From: Aquatica leii
Lineage: Eukaryota > Arthropoda > Insecta > Coleoptera > Lampyridae
Length of the DNA: 64,000 bases
NCBI GenBank assembly: GCA_035610365.1
Contig: CM069433.1
Span: 58,456,487 to 58,520,486, forward strand
Direction of reading: 5' to 3'
Position 1 is the stretch's first letter. Each line of letters starts with the position of its first letter. The position numbers and the translations under genes are program-made. Shown piece by piece: positions 1-12,309 of the stretch. The notes beneath the pieces are model-generated. The model saw nothing but the letters and a program-made list of their open reading frames with translations. It was not told the DNA's origin and did not search any database.

Positions 1-1110
1 TAATAAATGAATTCAATAAGTAAAACAGAAAAACAATGTACCTATAGTATTTATTTTAAATTTAGATTTCAATGTGAAATAAACAATAATAATAAATAGC
101 TTTATATTAAGAAGTAATGAAAAACTGCAAAACAACGAAAATAATTTGCACGTTCAAACTAAAGTTAAATAACTATGATACAAATCTATCAATATTTTAA
201 ATACAGCACAATTTAAGTCGTCAACGATTCATGAATTAAAACGAAATTTTTTAGAGAAATGTGAAGCTTCTAGATTACTCAAGCACTAAAAATAAAAGAG
301 TACAGAAAACAATTAATAAAATTTAGATTACAATGTGTAAATAATTTGATAATAGTACGTTTGACTAAGAAGTAATGAAATTGTAAATCTGTAAAACAAC
401 TAAATTAATTTGCGCGTTTATTTTTAAATTCAAGTTTTAATGTTTTCAAAAATTATGTTAAATGATAATTGTAATATATATCTATCAAAAGTTTAAATAA
501 AGCATAATTTCATATCGTCAACATTCATGTGTTAAAAGAAATTTTAATTATGATAAAATAATATTAATAAATGAATTCAAATAAGTAAAACAGAAAAACA
601 ATGTACCTAGTATTATTTTAAGTTTGGATTTTAATGTACAATAAATAGTAATAAATAGTTTTATAGTAAGAAGTAATGGAAAAACTAGAAAAGAACGAAT
701 TATAATTTGCGCGTTCAAACTAAGTTAAATAATAATTATTATATAAATATATCAATATTTTAAATACATACATTTAAGTCGTTAACGATTCATGAATTAA
801 AACGAATTTTTTTAATTAAGTTAAAATAATACTCATAAATGAATTCAAATAAGTAAAACAAAAAACAATGTTGTACTTATTTAAAATTATTATTTTAATG
901 TGCAAATAATTTAACAATAATAGTTTTAGATTAAGAAGAAATGAAAAAACTGCAAAACAACAAAATTAATATGCGAATGAATATTACAAATTTAAGTTCA
1001 AGTGTTTTTAAACTAACATAAACAACAATTAAGTTAAAATAATAAAAATAGGTTTTAATGTGTAATAATTCTACCGTAGTTTTAGATTAAGAATTCTTTA
1101 AACTGTAAAC
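1..1110 (+). repeat. Degenerate tandem repeats of about 280 bp at the outer end of the left arm
   Basis: The phrase TAAATGAATTCAAATAAGTA followed by AAACAATGTACCT-like sequence recurs near 4, 568 and 836. The phrase AAGTAATGAAAAACTGCAAAA followed by an AATTTGCGCGTT-like word recurs near 112, 369, 671 and 936. Alternating copies therefore form four or so diverged units. The mirror image occupies about 10130-11238. Arrays of sub-repeats at the outer ends of long inverted repeats are typical of foldback elements. Confidence 0.7.
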
Positions 1111-1296
1111 TAAAAAAAAATAACAGAATTAAGTTGTACGTTAATTTTCCAAAAACTCAAGTATTAGGAATTAAAGATAAACAATAATTCTAATCTGTAT
1201 AAAGTTAAGTCAAAATAAAGTCGAAAAACAATTTTGAATAAGTAAAGAAAAAAAATTAAAAATTAGCGACAAAGATACTTTTATGATGGCTAAATA

Positions 1297-1515
1297 AATT
1301 TAAAAACTGGTGACAAAATAGTTTTTAAAATTTTTCAGTTGGTAGTAAAAATAATTTTGAAATGGCGTAACAAATTTTTCAGTTGGTAGTAAAAATATAT
1401 TTGAAATGGCGTAACAAATTTAACAGTTGGTAGTAAAATATAGTTTTAAAATGGCGTAACAACTTTTACAATTGGTAAAAATGTTTTTAAAAAGGCGGAA
1501 TAATTTTTAAATTTT
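1297..1515 (+). repeat. Tandem repeat of about 44 bp in the left arm
   Basis: The words AGTTGGTAGTAAAA and AATGGCGTAACAA repeat about every 44 bases, near 1339, 1381, 1425 and (degenerate) 1471. A mirrored array is at about 9720-9945. A further diverged copy at about 11276-11420 lies beyond the region mirrored inside this window. Confidence 0.75.
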
Positions 1516-2100
1516 ATATTAGTTACTTTAATCATAATAATTCACAAGAGAAAGGAAAAATTGATTTTTTTAAATTTACAAATTAGTAGCTAACAGTAAA
1601 AATCATTTGGTAAACTTTAAATAATATCTACGTTTTTGAAATATCTACTTCAGAATATAATTTATAGTTATAAAAATTAAAAATGAAATTATTTATTAAG
1701 CAATAAACTTAGATTCTGTTTAAAGAAAAGAAAAACATAAAACAGTTACTTAAAAAAAATACACTTACCCCATATGCCTTGTTTTTAAATTTATAAATTT
1801 TAGTTTAATATTAAAGAACTCACTCGCACACATTTTAACACGAAGAAGACACAAACTAAACTAAATACAATTAGAAATTTTTGAAAATCCCCACCTTGAA
1901 AATAATTTTTATTAATTATTGTATTGACTCGTGCAAAATCTTATTGAATCATAACTTTATGTTCCTTAAGGCACAGTTTTAATGAAGAGAAAGAAAATGG
2001 CGTGGAAAATAGTAAAAAACAACATACACATACATGCAAACAAGCTGTCAAATATTTGACGTAAATCGTCAACTTCAATCTAAACAAAACAAAGGCGCGT

Positions 2101-2451
2101 TTGGATAATCTATGCCTCTGGAAAAAATCGTCAAAGAAAATAATATTATTGTACGTGTCATTCGCCATTAATTCTTCTGTGCGTGGCAGTTTCTTGATTG
2201 TTTTTATATTTTCACTTCTTTTTAAAACTAATTGTGTGTTCGGTGTGATTACGTTTAGACCCCTGCCGCCAAAACGTAGGCGCAGTAATTTGGGTCGAAG
2301 AACTCGAAATGCTACAAACCAAGCAAATTTTCAATCTAATCGGACATCGCGTCTTTTTAGCGGCACACGGCTAGCAGTAAAAAATTTACTTAACAATGTG
2401 ATCGAAGCAACAATTCTAAAACGAAAATATAAGGGAGAGAAAATGTGTTAA
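2101..2451 (+). CDS. Small ORF in palindrome arm (unknown)
   Basis: A possible 116-residue protein that starts at a TTG codon, so its start is doubtful. Residues about 27-50 are hydrophobic (FLIVFIFSLLF), followed by a basic stretch PPKRRRSNLGRRTRNA at about residues 56-71. That SNLGRRTR-type motif resembles the basic N-terminus of some Helitron-type or other mobile-element proteins, but it is too short to assign. The mirror copy on the minus strand of the other arm is truncated by a frame change. It may be no more than a relic within the repeat. Nothing in the neighbourhood suggests a function. Confidence 0.25.
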   Translation: MDNLCLWKKSSKKIILLYVSFAINSSVRGSFLIVFIFSLLFKTNCVFGVITFRPLPPKRRRSNLGRRTRNATNQANFQSNRTSRLFSGTRLAVKNLLNNVIEATILKRKYKGEKMC

Positions 2452-5415
2452 TACCCCGCATCCCAATGGTACCAACTGACGTAGGTACCATTTGAATTCA
2501 AACGACTGCAATGTACAGTGCGACTTGCTTTTGATATAACAATAAATAAATACTAGGGTCAGTCGTTGAGTGTTTGCGGCGTTAATCTTGAAAACTCATG
2601 CTTCTCTCGTGGACAGTTGCATGTTGCCTGCTCCCGCGTAGGGAAACCGTCAGATTTAATTGTTTACGCGCCAGGCAACCAAACAAAAAATATTGTATAC
2701 CTACCATAAAGCATTAGATTGAATATCATCACATTTGTAAAGTATTGCAGTGTACGAAATAGAAAACTTATTTTTGTAAGTAATCGTCGTTTATTGTTGA
2801 GACATAAATAACGTGATCACTCCGAAATATGTTTTATTTATTTAATTACCAAAACGTTTAGGAATTTATTTGTAACATATTGTTAATGCCGATGTAATTA
2901 ACATGTAATTTTAAAACCAAGCAATTTCCATAGAACAAGATTTTTTTTTAAATTTTAGATTGTGATAGTAACATTAAATTTAACCACTAACTCTGCAATT
3001 TGTTTTAATGAAAGCTCTAAAACATTGCTTTATATTTTAATTGAGTTTAAATCGTCAACACAATTTCCTTGTTCGTCTACTAAAAAAAGTTGGTACTTTT
3101 AAAAATGATCTTGTTACTATTAAAGCAATAAAAACTTAAAATGGCACCAGTGTCTATACTAAAGTCATCTAAATAATTTGGGAGATCTTCATTTAGCACA
3201 TAATTCCATATTTTATAATAAATAATAATAATTGAACGCGCTTATTCAAACGTTTTCGTAGCAGTACTACGGTAATTACATATATGCGTCATACGTCATT
3301 ACATTAGTAACAATGTAAAATTAAATTTTTTTATTATTATTTGAAACTTACGTTGTACAACGGCAGCGTTATTTGTACACTTTACCAAAAGATACAAAAT
3401 TGCTATAAAACATACATATCTACAAGAAATTAAACGTAAATAAATGTATTAGTAATGCAGTTAATGAAGATCTAATTAACTAAACTTTTAAAACCAAACA
3501 ATGTTGTTACAGTAAGAAACGTTTTTAGCAAAGAAGATTATATAATGTCATTAATAACTAAATTTTTAAGACTAAAAAAAAACGTCATAAAAATAACAAT
3601 TGTAGCTAACGTCGAAACTAAACGACATTATTGAAACAATAAAGTTTTTTTGAGTAACATTATTTTGTATTTTATTTGTCAACAAAAATTTTGATGGACC
3701 CGTTAAAACTTGTTTTATATAAAATTTTTCTAAAAACACAATTTAACAAAGTTTTTGCAATGTCAGCTAATTTAAAAACATCTGCTTTAAAAAAAATTAA
3801 TACACCTTTCTCTAAGCTGGTGAAATAAAATTCCTAATAAGATATGTCTACGTTTCTTTTACATTAGTACTACAAACTGTGTACATCAGTCTGTAAATAT
3901 TATAACGTTACAATTACTTAAAATTAAAAGCAGACATTGCAAGAACATATTTTTTACAGTTGTATTTTATCTACTAAATCAAAGTTATTCGAATATCATA
4001 CATAAAGAAATATATTTTTATAAGTATAGAACAAGTTTAAAAATAGTGAATAAGTTGAAGACTTATTTTACACCTCAACTAGACAATGTAGAAAAATGTG
4101 GTTATTTTCACAATTTTATTGAAAATGTAGTATACTACTTAGCTAATAAATGGCTAACCAAATGAAAATATTAATCATTTTTGTAATAAACACGCGATTA
4201 CTAACCAATAAACTTTTAAGTTAATGATTTACTGAAAGAAAGAAAAACATTTTTAACAAAAACAATTTCACAATTTAAGATGCAAAAATTAATTAAAATC
4301 ATGTTAAATAGGAAAATTTGCTTGCAGTTTGTAATTACAGTGAATAACAATGTAGTTAATGACTAAGTTTTTCAAATTAAGGAACGCCACGCAAATATTT
4401 TAAGCGAAAACTAACTATTAATTTTATTTTGAAACGATTATAATTAGATTAGATATGCTGTAATCTCAAGAAAAATAGAAACTTATGAAAAATTGCTAAA
4501 AGTTGCAAGAAAAGCAATAGGAATTTACTGGAGTCATTAGAAATGATTGAAGAAAAAACCTTTCTCAATGTTAATAATTAAGTAATCATACTGTAATAGA
4601 AAACTTATTGCGGATAACTACAATCTAATTAAAGACAAAATTTCTAAAACTAAGAAACGTCACAAAATGTTTTTAACAAAAACTATTTAGCACTTTAGTT
4701 GTTTGTTCAAAAAATTAAAATTAGATACTCTACAATCTCAATCAGCAAACAAATAAATAATTTTTTTAAGATATACCTACAATAAAAGCAATAAATGTAC
4801 TTAAATTATTGAAAATTAAAAAGAAAACTTTTTGCAAATAGATATTAAATTGTTTAAACAAGTAAATCTTACAATGTTACAACTACTAAAAACTTTAAGC
4901 AAAATTTTGAAAGAACAAAAAAAAACTATTTAGAGAATATCTGTTATAATAAAAATTGTTTTATGAGAAATGGTGTTATTGTTTGATTAAAAATTTAAAA
5001 CTTGCAACCTTTTGAACGGGGTCTACGTTCTTCTTCGTCAGGTAATAAATCACAATCACAAATATTTAGAAACATTTTATTGTAAATAACATCGTGGTTC
5101 TAGTTTCACCATTCGTTCAAAATTAAATAACTAGTTTAAAAGATCGTAACTAAGAAAAAAAGAAATCACTTTAATTATATAAGACACTCATTTCAAAATG
5201 TTTTGATTTGACATGTTTTAATATTAACAAATGTTAAATCGAATAAACTTAAATCTGTTTAAACAATAACCGATATCTAGTTTATGTACTCAGAATTTTG
5301 TAATGAAAAGTAGCTTCGAGATATTCACAAAGTAAAAAAAATTGTTTATAATTTCAATTTTTCTTTTGTTCAATGTAATCTTAAAAAAAATTGTTCGTTC
5401 CATGCATTCACTACT

Positions 5416-5822
5416 GTAAGCCGTTATTTAAATATTATAATACGTTTTTACAATTTAAGAATTATTAAACTTAAAGTTTAGCTCTGTGGGTACCTAAGTA
5501 ACGTTTAAATTTCTACACAAAGTTAATGTTACGAACAATCATGATTAAAATAAAACTTCCTTAAAAACAGAAAAAAGTTACAAAGCCCATTTAATACGCA
5601 AAGTAATACTCATAGATGCATTGTAACTTAATCTATTTAAAAAAAATTCTTTAAAGCGACTTAGTGCGTGTCATTTTATTTAAAGCAAAGATTGTGTCTG
5701 ACTGCCATTGCTGTGGTTTACAACAAGTTGTGTATCGCAATTTAATTTTAATATATATTTGAAATAAATCTTGTTTGAAGGTAATTTATTATTCGCTCGA
5801 ATGGTGCAGTTTTAATTGACAT
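5416..5822. other. Spacer at the centre of the giant palindrome
   Basis: About 407 bp of unique AT-rich sequence separates the arms. The left inner edge ends GCATTCACTACT and the right inner edge begins AGTAGTGAATGC. No ORF or RNA gene is seen in it. Confidence 0.85.
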
Positions 5823-8800
5823 AGTAGTGAATGCATGGAACGAACTATGTTTTTAAGATTACATTGAACAAAAGAAAAATTGAAATTATAAACAATTTTT
5901 TTACTTTGTGAATATCTCGAAGCTACTTTTCATTACAAAATTCTGAGTACATAAACTAGATATCGGTTATTGTTTAAACAGATTTAAGTTTATTCGATTT
6001 AACATTTGTTAATATTAAAACATGTCAAATCAAAACATTTTGAAATGAGTGTCTTATATAATTAAAGTGATTTCTTTTTTTCTTAGTTACGATCTTTTAA
6101 ACTAGTTATTTAATTTTGAACGAATGGTGAAACTAGAACCACGAAGTTATTTACAATAAAATGTTTCTAAATATTTGTGATTGTGATTTATTACCTGACG
6201 AAGAAGAACGTAGACCCCGTTCAAAAGGTTGCAAGTTTTAAATTTTTAATCAAACAATTACACCATTTCTCATAAAACAATTTTTATTATAACAGATATT
6301 CTCTAAATAGTTTTTCTTTTTTTTTGTTCTTTCAAGATTTTGCTTTTTAGTAGTTGTAACATTGTAACATTTACTTGTTTAAACAATTTGATATCTATTT
6401 GCAAAAAAGTTTTCTTTTTTTTTTAATTTTCAATAATTTAAGTACATTTATTGCTTTTATTGTAGGTATATCTTAAAAAAATTATTTATTTGTTTGCTGA
6501 TTGAGATTGTAGAGTATCTAATTTTAATTATTTGAACAAAAAACTAAATTGCTAAATAGTTTTTGTTAAAAACATTTTGTGACGTTGCTTAGTTTTAGAA
6601 ATTTTGTCTTTAATTAGATTGTAGTTATCCGCAATAAGTTTTCTATTACAGTATGATTACTTAATTATTAACATTGAGAAAGGTTTTTTCTTCAATCATT
6701 TCTAATGACTCCAGTAAATTCCTATTGCTTTTCTTGCAACTTTTAGCAATTTTTCATAAGTTTCTATTTTTCTTGAGATTACAGTATATCTAATCTAATT
6801 ATAATCGTTTCAAAATAAAATTAATAGTTAGTTTTCGCTTAAAATATTTGCGTGGCATTCCTTAATTTGAAAAACTTAGTCATTAACTACATTGTTATTC
6901 ACTGTAATTACAAACTGCAAGCAAAATTTCCTATTTAACATGATTTTAATTAATTTTTGAATCTTAAATTGTGAAATTGTTTTTGTTAAAAATGTTTTTT
7001 CTTTCTTTCAGTAAATCATTAACTTAAAAGTTTATTGGTTAGTAATCGCGTGTTTATTACAAAAATGATTAATATTTTCATTTGGTTAGCCATTTATTAG
7101 CTAAGTAGTATACTACATTTTCAATAAAATTGTGAAAATAACCACATTTTTCTACATTGTCTAGTTGAGGTGTAAAATAAGTCTTCAACTTATTCACTAT
7201 TTTTAAACTTGTTCTATACTTATAAAAATATATTTCTTTATGTATGATATTCGAATAACTTTGATTTAGTAGATAAAATACAACTGTAAAAAATATGTTC
7301 TTGCAATGTCTGGTTTAATTTTAAGTAATTGTAACGTTATAATATTTACAGACTGATGTACACAGTTTGTAGTACTAATGTAAAAGAAACGTAGACATAT
7401 CTTATTAGGAATTTTATTTCACCAGCTTAGAGAAAGGTGTATTAATTTTTTTTAAAGCAGATGTTTTTAAATTAGCTGACATTGCAAAACTTTGTTAAAT
7501 TGTGTTTTTAGAAAATTTTATATAAAACAAGTTTTAACGGGTCCATCAAAATTTTTGTTGACAAATAAAATACAAAATAATGTTACTCAAAAAAACTTTA
7601 TTGTTTCAATAATGTCGTTTAGTTTCGACGTTAGCTACAATTGTTATTTTTATGACGTTTTTTTAGTCTTAAAAATTTAGTTATTAATGACATTATATAA
7701 TCTTCTTTGCTAAAAACGTTTCTTACTGTAACAACATTGTTTGGTTTTAAAAGTTTAGTTAATTAGATCTTCATTAACTGCATTACTAATACATTTATTT
7801 ACGTTTAATTTCTTGTAGATATGTATGTTTTATAGCAATTTTGTATCTTTGGTAAAGTGTACAAATAACGCTGCTGTTGTACAACGTAAGTTTCAAATAA
7901 TAATAAAAATTTAATTTTACATTGTTACTAATGTAATGACGTATGACGCATATATGTAATTACCGTAGTACTGCTACGAAAACGTTTGAATAAGCGCGTT
8001 CAATTATTATTATTTATTATAAAATATGGAATTATGTGCTAAATGAAGATCTCCCAAATTATTTAGATGACTTTAGTATAGACACTGGTGCCATTTTAAG
8101 TTTTTATTGCTTTAATAGTAACAAGATCATTTTTAAAAGTACCAACTTTTTTAGTAGACGAACAAGGAAATTGTGTTGACGATTTAAACTCAATTAAAAT
8201 ATAAAGCAATGTTTTAGAGCTTTCATTAAAACAAATTGCAGAGTTAGTGGTTAAATTTAATGTTACTATCACAATCTAAAATTTAAAAAAAAATCTTGTT
8301 CTATGGAAATTGCTTGGTTTTAAAATTACATGTTAATTACATCGGCATTAACAATATGTTACAAATAAATTCCTAAACGTTTTGGTAATTAAATAAATAA
8401 AACATATTTCGGAGTGATCACGTTATTTATGTCTCAACAATAAACGACGATTACTTACAAAAATAAGTTTTCTATTTCGTACACTGCAATACTTTACAAA
8501 TGTGATGATATTCAATCTAATGCTTTATGGTAGGTATACAATATTTTTGTTTGGTTGCCTGGCGCGTAAACAATTAAATCTGACGGTTTCCTACGCGGGA
8601 GCAGGCACCATGGAGCTGTCCACGAGAGAAGCATGAGTTTGCAAGATTAAGGCCGCAAACACTCAACGACTGACCCTAGTATTTATTTATTGTTATATCA
8701 AAAGCAAGTCGCACTGTACATTGCAGTCGTTTGAATTCAAATGGTCCCTACGTCAGTTGGTACCGTTGGGATGCGGGGTATTAACACATTTTCTCTCCTT

Positions 8801-8829
8801 ATATTTTCGTTTTAGAATTGTTGCTTCGA

Positions 8830-9129
8830 TCACATTGTTAAGTAAATTTTTACTGCTAGCCGTGTGCCGCTAAAAAGACGCGATGTCCGATTAGATTGAA
8901 AATTTGCTTGGTTTGTAGCATTTCGAGTTCTTCGACCCAAATTACTGCGCCTACGTTTTGGCGGCATTGGTCTAAACGTAATCACACCGAACACACAATT
9001 AGTTTTCAAAAGAAGTAAAAATATAAAAACAATCAAGAAACTGCCACGCACAGAAGAATTAATGGCGAATGACAGGTACAATAATATTATTTTCTTTGAC
9101 GATTTTTTCCAGAGGCATAGATTATCCAA
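8830..9129 (-). CDS. Mirror copy of the palindrome small ORF
   Basis: Ninety-nine residues, nearly the same as the ORF at 2101-2451 (hydrophobic segment, then MPPKRRRSNLGRRTRNA-like basic motif). The last five residues differ because a single-base change shifts the frame, so the C-terminus is lost. The start is again not a standard ATG. It may be a relic. Confidence 0.2.
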   Translation of the reverse strand: MDNLCLWKKSSKKIILLYLSFAINSSVRGSFLIVFIFLLLLKTNCVFGVITFRPMPPKRRRSNLGRRTRNATNQANFQSNRTSRLFSGTRLAVKIYLTM

Positions 9130-9408
9130 ACGCGCCTTTGTTTTGTTTAGATTGAAGTTGACGATTTACGTCAAATATTTGACAGCTTGTTTGCATGTAT
9201 GTGTATGTTGTTTTTTACTATTTTCCACGCCATTTTCTTTTCTCTTCATTAAAACTGTGCCTTAAGGAACATAAAGTTATGATTCAATAAGATTTTGCAC
9301 GAGTCAATACAATAATTAATAAAAATTATTTTCAAGGTGGGGATTTTCAAAAATTTCTAATTGTATTTAGTTTAGTTTGTGTCTTCTTCGTGTTAAAATG
9401 TGTGCGAG

Positions 9409-9472
9409 TGAGTTCTTTAATATTAAACTAAAATTTATAAATTTAAAAACAAGGCATATGGGGTAAGTGTAT
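9409..9472 (+). other. Possible short coding exon with splice donor in the right arm
   Basis: An ATG near 9399 opens about 22 codons (MCASEFFNIKLKF...) that run into GGGGTAAGTG, a perfect GTAAGT donor, at about 9461-9467. The mirror image lies on the minus strand of the left arm at about 1772-1840. No matching acceptor exon was identified, so this is only a candidate first exon of a gene carried by the repeat. Confidence 0.2.
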
Positions 9473-11275
9473 TTTTTTTAAGTAACTGTTTTATGTTTTT
9501 CTTTTCTTTAAACAGAATCTAAGTTTATTGCTTAATAAATAATTTCATTTTTAATTTTTATAACTATAAATTATATTCTGAAGTAGATATTTCAAAACGT
9601 AGATATTATTTAAAGTTTACCAAATGATTTTTACTGTTAGCTACTAATTTGTAAATTTAAAAAAATCAATTTTTCCTTTCTCTTGTGAATTATTATGATT
9701 AAAGTAACTAATATAAAATTTAAAAATTATTCCGCCTTTTTAAAAACATTTTTTTACCAATTGTAAAAGTTGTTACGCCATTTTAAAACTATATTTTACT
9801 ACCAACTGTTAAATTTGTTACGCCATTTCAAATATATTTTTACTACCAACTGAAAAATTTGTTACGCCATTTCAAAATTATTTTTACTACCAACTGAAAA
9901 ATTTTAAAAACTATTTTGTCACCAGTTTTTAAATTTATTTAGCCATCATAAAAGTATCTTTGTCGCTAATTTTTAATTTTTTTTCTTTACTTATTCAAAA
10001 TTGTTTTTCGACTTTATTTTGACTTAACTTTATACAGATTAGAATTATTGTTTATCTTTAATTCCTAATACTTGAGTTTTTGGAAAATTAACGTACAACT
10101 TAATTCTGTTATTTTTTTTTAGTTTACAGTTTAAAGAATTCTTAATCTAAAACTACGGTAGAATTATTACACATTAAAACCTATTTTTATTATTTTAACT
10201 TAATTGTTGTTTATGTTAGTTTAAAAACACTTGAACTTAAATTTGTAATATTCATTCGCATATTAATTTTGTTGTTTTGCAGTTTTTTTTTTCATTTCTT
10301 CTTAATCTAAAACTATTATTGTTAAATTATTTGCACATTAAAATAATAATTTTAAATAAGTACAACATTGTTTTTGTTTTACTTATTTGAATTCATTTAT
10401 GAGTATTATTTTAACTTAATTAAAAAATTCGTTTTAATTCATGAATCGTTAACGACTTAAATGTATGTATTTAAAATATTGATATATTTATATAATAATT
10501 ATTATTTAACTTAGTTTGAACGCGCAAATTATAATTCGTTCTTTTCTAGTTTTTCCATTACTTCTTACTATAAAACTATTTATTACTATTTATTGTACAT
10601 TAAAATCCAAACTTAAAATAATACTAGGTACATTGTTTTTCTGTTTTACTTATTTGAATTCATTTATTAATATTATTTTATCATAATTAAAATTTCTTTT
10701 AACACATGAATGTTGACGATATGAAATTATGCTTTATTTAAACTTTTGATAGATATATATTACAATTATCATTTAACATAATTTTTGAAAACATTAAAAC
10801 TTGAATTTAAAAAAATAAACGCGCAAATTAATTTAGTTGTTTTACAGATTTACAATTTCATTACTTCTTAGTCAAACGTACTATTATCAAATTATTTACA
10901 CATTAAAATCTAAATTTTAAAAATTGTTTTCTGTACTCTTTTATTTTTAGTGCTTGAGTAATCTAGAAGTTTCACATTTCTCTAAAAAAAATTTCGTTTT
11001 AATTCATGAATCGTTGACGACTTAAATTGTGCTGTATTTAAAATATTGATAGATTTGTATCATAGTTATTTAACTTTAGTTTGAACGTGCAAATTATTTT
11101 CGTTGTTTTGCAGTTTTTTCATTACTTCTTAATATAAAGCTATTTATTATTATTGTTTATTTCACATTGAAATCTAAATTTAAAATAAATACTATAGGTA
11201 CATTGTTTTTCTGTTTTACTTATTGAATTCATTTATTAATATTATTTTTCCATAATTAAAATTTCTTTTAAAACA

Positions 11276-11640
11276 TGTATTACGCTGTTTTAAAACTAAT
11301 TTTAGTACCAACTGTTAAAAATTATTGTTGTTTTAAATTTTTTTTGTCACCATTTTTAAAATGATTCAGTTATCTTAAAAAGTATTTTTACCGCAAATTT
11401 TTTAATTTCTTTTTTGTTTTACTCGTTTAAAATTGTTTAAAATTTTATTTTAAATTTTTGTTTATATTAGAATTATTATTTATCTCTAATTTCTAAAACT
11501 TGAGTTTTGAAAAAATTATCGCGCAACTTAATTTTATTATTTTTTTTCAGTTTACAATTTTAATAATTCCTTATCTAAAACTACTATAGAACTATTACAC
11601 ATTAAAACTTAATTTTTTAATTTGCAATTTTTTGTATACA
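11276..11640. repeat. Extra copy of arm-type repeats outside the mirrored region
   Basis: The words ACGCTGTTTTAAAACTAATTT and TAGTACCAACTGTTAAAAA, and the later ACTACTATAGAACTATTACAC, repeat in diverged form the sequence at about 9770-10170. It marks the outer end of the right arm. Confidence 0.6.
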
Positions 11641-11669
11641 ATATTAAATTGAGTGTTTAAATCCAATAC

Positions 11670-11740
11670 CCTCGTGGAGCATTAGCCAAAGTCGTTGGTT
11701 TGTAATCGAAGAACCCCGAGTTCGAATCCAGGTACACCCA
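11670..11740 (+). pseudogene. tRNA-like relic, anticodon loop TTTGTAA (Thr-TGT-like)
   Basis: An A-box-like TTAGCCAAAGTC and a good B box GAGTTCGAATCCA are spaced as in a tRNA, with a loop TTTGTAA between weakly paired GTTGG and TCGAA. The T stem is poor and no acceptor stem forms, so this is a tRNA pseudogene or the head of a tRNA-derived SINE. Confidence 0.35.
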
Positions 11741-11906
11741 CAGCATTTTTTAATAAAAATATTTTCTTTCTCGCTCGTCATGAGATTTTATGACGCATAA
11801 AAAATTACCAGTTACGCGATGACGCACGACGCAATCAAAATTACCAATTATGCGATGATGTAACAATGTGAGAGAGAAAATATCTGAGAGAGAAAAAAAA
11901 TTCGCT

Positions 11907-12001
11907 GTAAGAGAGAGAAGAAAAATTTCATTGTGAGAGAGAGAAGAAAAATTTCATTGTGAGAGAGAGAAGAAAAATTTCATTGTGAGAGAGAGAAAAA
12001 T
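11907..12001. repeat. 26-bp tandem repeat (GAGAGAGA-rich)
   Basis: Units start at 11907, 11933, 11959 and 11985, each GTGAGAGAGAGAAG followed by AAAAATTTCATT. The first unit has GTAAG and the last is cut short. It is flanked by A-rich sequence and a doubled AATACTTTCACAAAAAA. Confidence 0.9.
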
Positions 12002-12075
12002 ACTTTCACAAAAAAACCAGAAAAATACTTTCACAAAAAAAAAAACCTTCACCTACGTTTCCGCCGAGGTCAGTA

Positions 12076-12125
12076 ATGACGTCAGTGAAAGTGAAAGTTC
12101 AAGGTTGCGTCGTCCATATTCTACT
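12076..12125 (+). promoter_or_regulatory. Promoter-like patch with a perfect CRE
   Basis: TGACGTCA, the palindromic cAMP-response element, occurs near 12077. It is followed by GTGAAAGTGAAAGTTC and CGTCCATATT (similar to a YY1 or pho-type CCAT site). This is unusually GC-rich for the window. It lies about 190 bp from the retrotransposon insertion point; a dependent gene was not identified. Confidence 0.3.
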
Positions 12126-12309
12126 GGCGTGTGAAAAGCAAAAAGGCAAAGGAGGTGAATCAGCCTTATTTTATTAAGAAATACGATAAAGCTATAGGGG
12201 GATGTTGTCTAGATCGGATGCTCTTACCGTCCAGGCTGAGATCCAAAAAATGGTAGTGGAATTTATTTAGTAATGCCCTGAACATCGCTGTTGTAGCATT
12301 CTTCCACTT

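Larger units (their letters stand above)
1..5415 (+). repeat. Left arm of giant inverted repeat
   Basis: This stretch is the reverse complement of 5823-11238, with pairing coordinates summing to about 11238-11239 throughout, so indels are few. Sampled blocks are nearly identical; differences cluster around 2465-2660 (for example the GTACC and GTTGCATG positions). The arm starts at or before window base 1, so its true outer end is not seen. The outer 1.1 kb is made of degenerate repeats of about 270-290 bp, and 1297-1515 of repeats of about 44 bp. No transposase was recognised. A foldback or Galileo-like element, or a genomic inverted duplication, are both possible. Confidence 0.9.
5823..11238 (-). 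repeat. Right arm of giant inverted repeat
   Basis: Reverse complement of 1-5415. Beyond 11238 the arm-type sequence continues. About 11239-11275 resembles the next 280-bp unit, and 11276-11640 resembles the 9770-10190 segment again. The element on this side therefore probably ends near 11640, where the composition changes before a tRNA-like relic. Confidence 0.9.

Noticed and set aside
1941-2168. Minus-strand ORF of 75 codons, mirrored at 9062-9265
   Set aside because: It overlaps the other small palindrome ORF antisense and has a low-complexity C-terminus; no motif supports it.
7492-7680. 62-codon ORF in the right palindrome arm
   Set aside because: AT-driven composition with no domain, and the mirrored left arm gives no independent support.
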